16,832 nucleotides of DNA from JAZLEZ01 sp045615505. GTDB lineage: Bacteria > Spirochaetota > Spirochaetia > Sphaerochaetales > Sphaerochaetaceae. A program made the position numbers and the translations under genes. The stretch covers positions 1-16,832 of the forward strand of contig JAZLEZ010000052.1 of the NCBI GenBank assembly GCA_045615505.1, read 5' to 3'. Shown piece after piece: positions 14,472 to 16,832 of this stretch. Within the stretch, counting starts at the first letter, position 1, and each line of letters starts with the position of its first letter. Under the pieces are notes generated by a model that worked only from the letters and a program-made list of their open reading frames with translations, was not told the origin of the DNA and searched no databases.

Positions 14472-15512
14472 ATGTCATCATTGTTAGAAGTCAAAGACCT
14501 GCATACATCATTCTTTACCGACGCAGGAGAAGTAAAAGCCGTAAACGGAGTATCTTTCTTTCTGGACAGAGGAAAAGTACTCGGAATTGTAGGAGAATCC
14601 GGATCGGGAAAATCCGTAACAGCATATTCAATTATGCAGATTCTCGCATCAACGGGAAAAATTGTCTCAGGCTCTGTCAAACTTGACGGACAAGAACTGG
14701 TTGATGCAGGTGAAGAGACAATGAAAACCATAAGAGGAAAGAGAGTATCCATAATCTTTCAGGACCCCATGACCTCTTTGAATCCTACATATACTGTCGG
14801 ACATCAGCTGGTAGAAGGAATTCTGCTTCACACAAACAGAACCAAAAAAGAAGCAGAAGAACGAGCTATTGAAATGCTCAAGCTGGTTAATGTCAACGAA
14901 CCTGAAAAACGCTTCAATCAGTATCCGTATGAGTTGTCAGGCGGAATGAGGCAGCGTGTTATGATAGCAATGGCGCTTTCCTGCGAGCCCGATATTCTTA
15001 TAGCAGACGAACCTACTACTGCATTGGATGTAACAATTCAGGCACAGATTCTGGAACTTATGCAAGAGCTTCAGGAAAAAATAGGAATGGCCATCATTCT
15101 AATTACTCACGACCTCGGAGTTGTTGCCCAAATGTGTGATGAAGTAATCGTAATGTACGCCGGATCCATCTGCGAGCAGGGAACAGCAGACGAAATATTC
15201 TACAACTCAAAGCACGAATATACGAAGGGACTTTTAAGATCCATACCGACAGCAACATCAGATGGAGCAAAACTTCAGCCAATTACAGGAACTCCTATTG
15301 ATTTGCTTAATATGCCCAAAGGCTGTCCTTTCGCTCCAAGATGCGAGAATGCAATGAAAATCTGCATAAAACAGAGGGCCGAAAGAAAGAAAATCAACGA
15401 CTATCATTTCAGCGCTTGTTGGATGAATGAAAAACCGACTGAGAATGCAACTGTAAATGCAACTGTAAATACAACTGTAAATGCAGCCGGAAAGGAGGGC
15501 TCGGAAAAATGA
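14472..15512 (+). CDS. oppD: Oligopeptide ABC importer, ATPase OppD
   Basis: OppD is one of two cytoplasmic ATPases that drive peptide import. From ATG 14472 it has 346 residues. Walker A GESGSGKS is at 41-48, Q-loop Gln97 in FQDPM, signature LSGGMRQR 155-162, Walker B ILIADE 175-180, D-loop TALD 183-186 and switch His213 in THD. The C-terminal oligopeptide-transporter domain has GCPFAPRC (284-291) with cysteines at 285, 291, 298 and 316; this four-cysteine pattern is known in the family and has been linked to an iron-sulfur cluster in some members. After the last cysteine there is an odd low-complexity tail, NATVNATVNTTVNAAG (325-340), coded by 12-bp repeats. The stop overlaps the oppF ATG (ATGA), so the two ATPases are translationally coupled. 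Confidence 0.94.
   Translation: MSSLLEVKDLHTSFFTDAGEVKAVNGVSFFLDRGKVLGIVGESGSGKSVTAYSIMQILASTGKIVSGSVKLDGQELVDAGEETMKTIRGKRVSIIFQDPMTSLNPTYTVGHQLVEGILLHTNRTKKEAEERAIEMLKLVNVNEPEKRFNQYPYELSGGMRQRVMIAMALSCEPDILIADEPTTALDVTIQAQILELMQELQEKIGMAIILITHDLGVVAQMCDEVIVMYAGSICEQGTADEIFYNSKHEYTKGLLRSIPTATSDGAKLQPITGTPIDLLNMPKGCPFAPRCENAMKICIKQRAERKKINDYHFSACWMNEKPTENATVNATVNTTVNAAGKEGSEK
15444..15488 (+). repeat. 12-bp tandem repeat in the 3' end of oppD
   Basis: AATGCAACTGTA occurs at 15444-15455 and 15456-15467, then AATACAACTGTA at 15468-15479 and a partial copy AATGCAGCC at 15480-15488. The unit length is a multiple of three, so copy-number change would alter only the Asn-Ala/Thr-Thr-Val tail length. 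Confidence 0.85.
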
Positions 15513-16492
15513 AAGAAACAAAAAACGATCTGGTAGTTGTAGAGCACCTCAAACAGTATTTCGATATAAATACCGGCCTATTCAAAACAAAACCGCTCAA
15601 GGCGGTAGATGATGTTTCATTTTCTATAAAGAAAGGTGAAACACTCGGGTTGGTCGGTGAATCAGGCTGCGGAAAAACTACAACGGGAAGAAGTATTCTC
15701 CACCTGTATCAACCCACTGACGGAAAAATATACTACGACGGAAAAGAAATCATCACAAAGTCAGATATCTTCGAGATGAGAAAAAAGGCTACAATGGTTT
15801 TCCAGGACCCTTATTCTTCTCTGGACCCGCGAATGACTGTTGCAGACATCATTGCAGAGCCTCTTGATGTTCATAAGCTTTATAACTCCAAAACAGAACG
15901 CAGAGAAAGAATCCTTGAACTTATGGGTTATGTAGGACTTAACAGTGAACACGCAGCCCGTTATGCACATGAGTTTTCAGGAGGCCAAAGACAGAGAATA
16001 GGAATTGCCAGAGCATTGGCCGTAAATCCTGAGTTTATCGTATGTGATGAACCGGTATCTGCTTTGGATGTCAGTATTCAGGCTCAGGTAATAAACATGT
16101 TTGATGAGCTTCAGAATAAGCTGAATCTTACCTACCTGTTTATTGCCCACGACCTTTTGGTTGTAAGACATATCTCAGACAGAATTGCAGTAATGTATCT
16201 GGGAAAAATGGTAGAACTTGCAGATGCAAATGAAATATTCAATCGCCCTTTGCATCCGTATTCAAAAAGTCTGCTGTCAGCTGTTCCTGTACCTGACCCA
16301 AAAATTGCAAGAGCAAACCGGCGAATAGTACTGTCGGGAGATATTCCTTCTCCGCTTAATTCTCCAAGCGGCTGTCCTTTCAGAACAAGATGTAAATATG
16401 CAGCAAAACAGTGCTCTGAAAGTATGCCGGAATTCAAGGAAGTGTCAAAGGACCATTATGTAGCCTGTCACAGAATGGCAGAAATAAACTGA
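15509..16492 (+). CDS. oppF: Oligopeptide ABC importer, ATPase OppF
   Basis: OppF is the second ATPase, forming a heterodimer with OppD under the OppB/OppC pore. Its 327 residues carry Walker A GESGCGKT 50-57, Q-loop Gln99 in FQDPYSSLDPRMT (98-110, characteristic of OppF/DppF), signature FSGGQRQR 156-163, Walker B FIVCDE 176-181, SALD 184-187 and switch His214 in AHD. The C-terminal domain has the same cysteine pattern as OppD (289, 295, 302, 320). A strong AAAGGAGG at 15491-15498 lies 10 bases before the ATG, and the start overlaps the oppD stop by four bases. The stop codon sits within a 10-bp repeat that continues downstream. Confidence 0.95.
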   Translation: MKETKNDLVVVEHLKQYFDINTGLFKTKPLKAVDDVSFSIKKGETLGLVGESGCGKTTTGRSILHLYQPTDGKIYYDGKEIITKSDIFEMRKKATMVFQDPYSSLDPRMTVADIIAEPLDVHKLYNSKTERRERILELMGYVGLNSEHAARYAHEFSGGQRQRIGIARALAVNPEFIVCDEPVSALDVSIQAQVINMFDELQNKLNLTYLFIAHDLLVVRHISDRIAVMYLGKMVELADANEIFNRPLHPYSKSLLSAVPVPDPKIARANRRIVLSGDIPSPLNSPSGCPFRTRCKYAAKQCSESMPEFKEVSKDHYVACHRMAEIN

Positions 16493-16510
16493 AATAAATT
16501 GAAATAAATT
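16481..16510 (+). repeat. Three 10-bp tandem repeats across the oppF stop codon
   Basis: GAAATAAACT, GAAATAAATT and GAAATAAATT follow each other without a gap. The first copy codes for the last residues (Glu-Ile-Asn) and the first base of the stop TGA; the others are non-coding. Confidence 0.75.
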
Positions 16511-16516
16511 GACTAT

Positions 16517-16536
16517 GAAGAGCTTGCCGCTTCTTC
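16517..16536 (+). terminator. Weak stem-loop between oppF and oppA
   Basis: GAAGAGC (16517-16523) pairs with GCTTCTTC (16529-16536) over seven base pairs with one bulged T and a TTGCC loop, followed by TTAAAAT. It could act as a partial terminator or as an RNA end that lets the oppA part of the message differ in stability from oppBCDF. The T tract is poor. Confidence 0.3.
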
Positions 16537-16583
16537 TTAAAATCGAAATTATTTATTCTGTATAAGAAATAGGAGTAAAAAAA

Positions 16584-16832
16584 ATGAAAAAAACTATGAG
16601 TATTATGCTTGGTATTCTTCTGCTTTCATTGATTTTTGTATCATGCGGAAAAAGTACTAAAGCAGACACAGCAGCAAACACAGTGGAAAAAAGCTCACTG
16701 AATGTTTGTCTTGCTTCAGAACCGGATACACTTGACCCTGCTCTTAACAGTGCGGTTGACGGTGCAACTCTCGTTGCCCACCTCTTCTCAGGTCTCTCAA
16801 AGTGGTCTCAGAATGCTGACGGATCTCTTGCT
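16584..16832 (+). CDS. oppA: Oligopeptide-binding lipoprotein OppA (N-terminal part, cut by the window end)
   Basis: The frame is open from ATG 16584 to the right edge (83 codons) and continues outside. It begins with a lipoprotein signal: MKK, hydrophobic core to about residue 17, and lipobox FVS-Cys with Cys at 21. A Ser/Thr/Ala-rich linker follows, then the start of the periplasmic binding fold, LASEPDTLDPALNSAVDGAT and AHLFSGL, which is the classic opening of family-5 peptide-binding proteins. AGGAG at 16571-16575, 8 bases before the ATG, is a strong ribosome site. It captures peptides outside the inner membrane and hands them to OppBC. A gap of 91 bases with a stem-loop separates it from oppF; the binding protein placed last, after its own spacer, may be expressed at its own level. 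Confidence 0.92.
   Translation, partial: MKKTMSIMLGILLLSLIFVSCGKSTKADTAANTVEKSSLNVCLASEPDTLDPALNSAVDGATLVAHLFSGLSKWSQNADGSLA

Overview
The window reads as chromosome of a spirochaete, most likely a Treponema. I infer this from the spirochaete-style lipoboxes (FVS-Cys in two lipoproteins), the short outer-membrane beta-barrel end at the left edge, the GC content of roughly 40-45 % by eye, and the character of the proteins. No 16S or marker comparison was possible, so the genus is an inference. All convincing genes are on the + strand.

Layout. (1) 1-691: the last 49 residues of a probable outer-membrane beta-barrel protein, then a small lipoprotein of unknown function, closed by a strong intrinsic terminator (about 715-768). 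(2) 692-1203: a 512-base stretch with no convincing gene. It holds one 57-codon open frame and, at its right end, a good sigma-70-type promoter with a perfect 12-bp palindrome in the spacer, placed so close to mnmE that the transcript may be leaderless. (3) 1204-12044: a tightly packed run of seven genes: mnmE, mnmG, rsmG, an ftsK/spoIIIE-type DNA translocase, a DEAD-box RNA helicase fused in frame to a PlsC-type lysophosphatidate acyltransferase, a pyridoxamine/pyridoxal kinase, and a MATE exporter. Gaps are 6-50 bases and the last three genes overlap by 11 and 1 bases. (4) 12045-12456: a 412-base repeat-rich gap with a 9-bp hairpin, two 32-bp units that are each an inverted repeat, a 17-bp tandem repeat and an AT-rich promoter/operator-like region. 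(5) 12457-16832: an oligopeptide ABC importer operon, oppB-oppC-oppD-oppF, followed by the start of the binding lipoprotein oppA, which runs off the right edge.

How they work together. MnmE and MnmG form the complex that makes the cmnm5U34 wobble modification of tRNAs. RsmG methylates 16S rRNA G527. FtsK clears chromosomes from the septum. The helicase-acyltransferase joins RNA remodelling and phospholipid synthesis in one polypeptide and is the most unusual object here. PdxK/PdxY salvages vitamin B6. OppABCDF imports peptides, which suits a host-associated, nutritionally dependent organism.

No defence system, CRISPR array, prophage, insertion sequence, tRNA or rRNA was seen. The items most worth following are the helicase-PlsC fusion, the mnmE promoter with its palindrome, and the repeat-rich gap before oppB.
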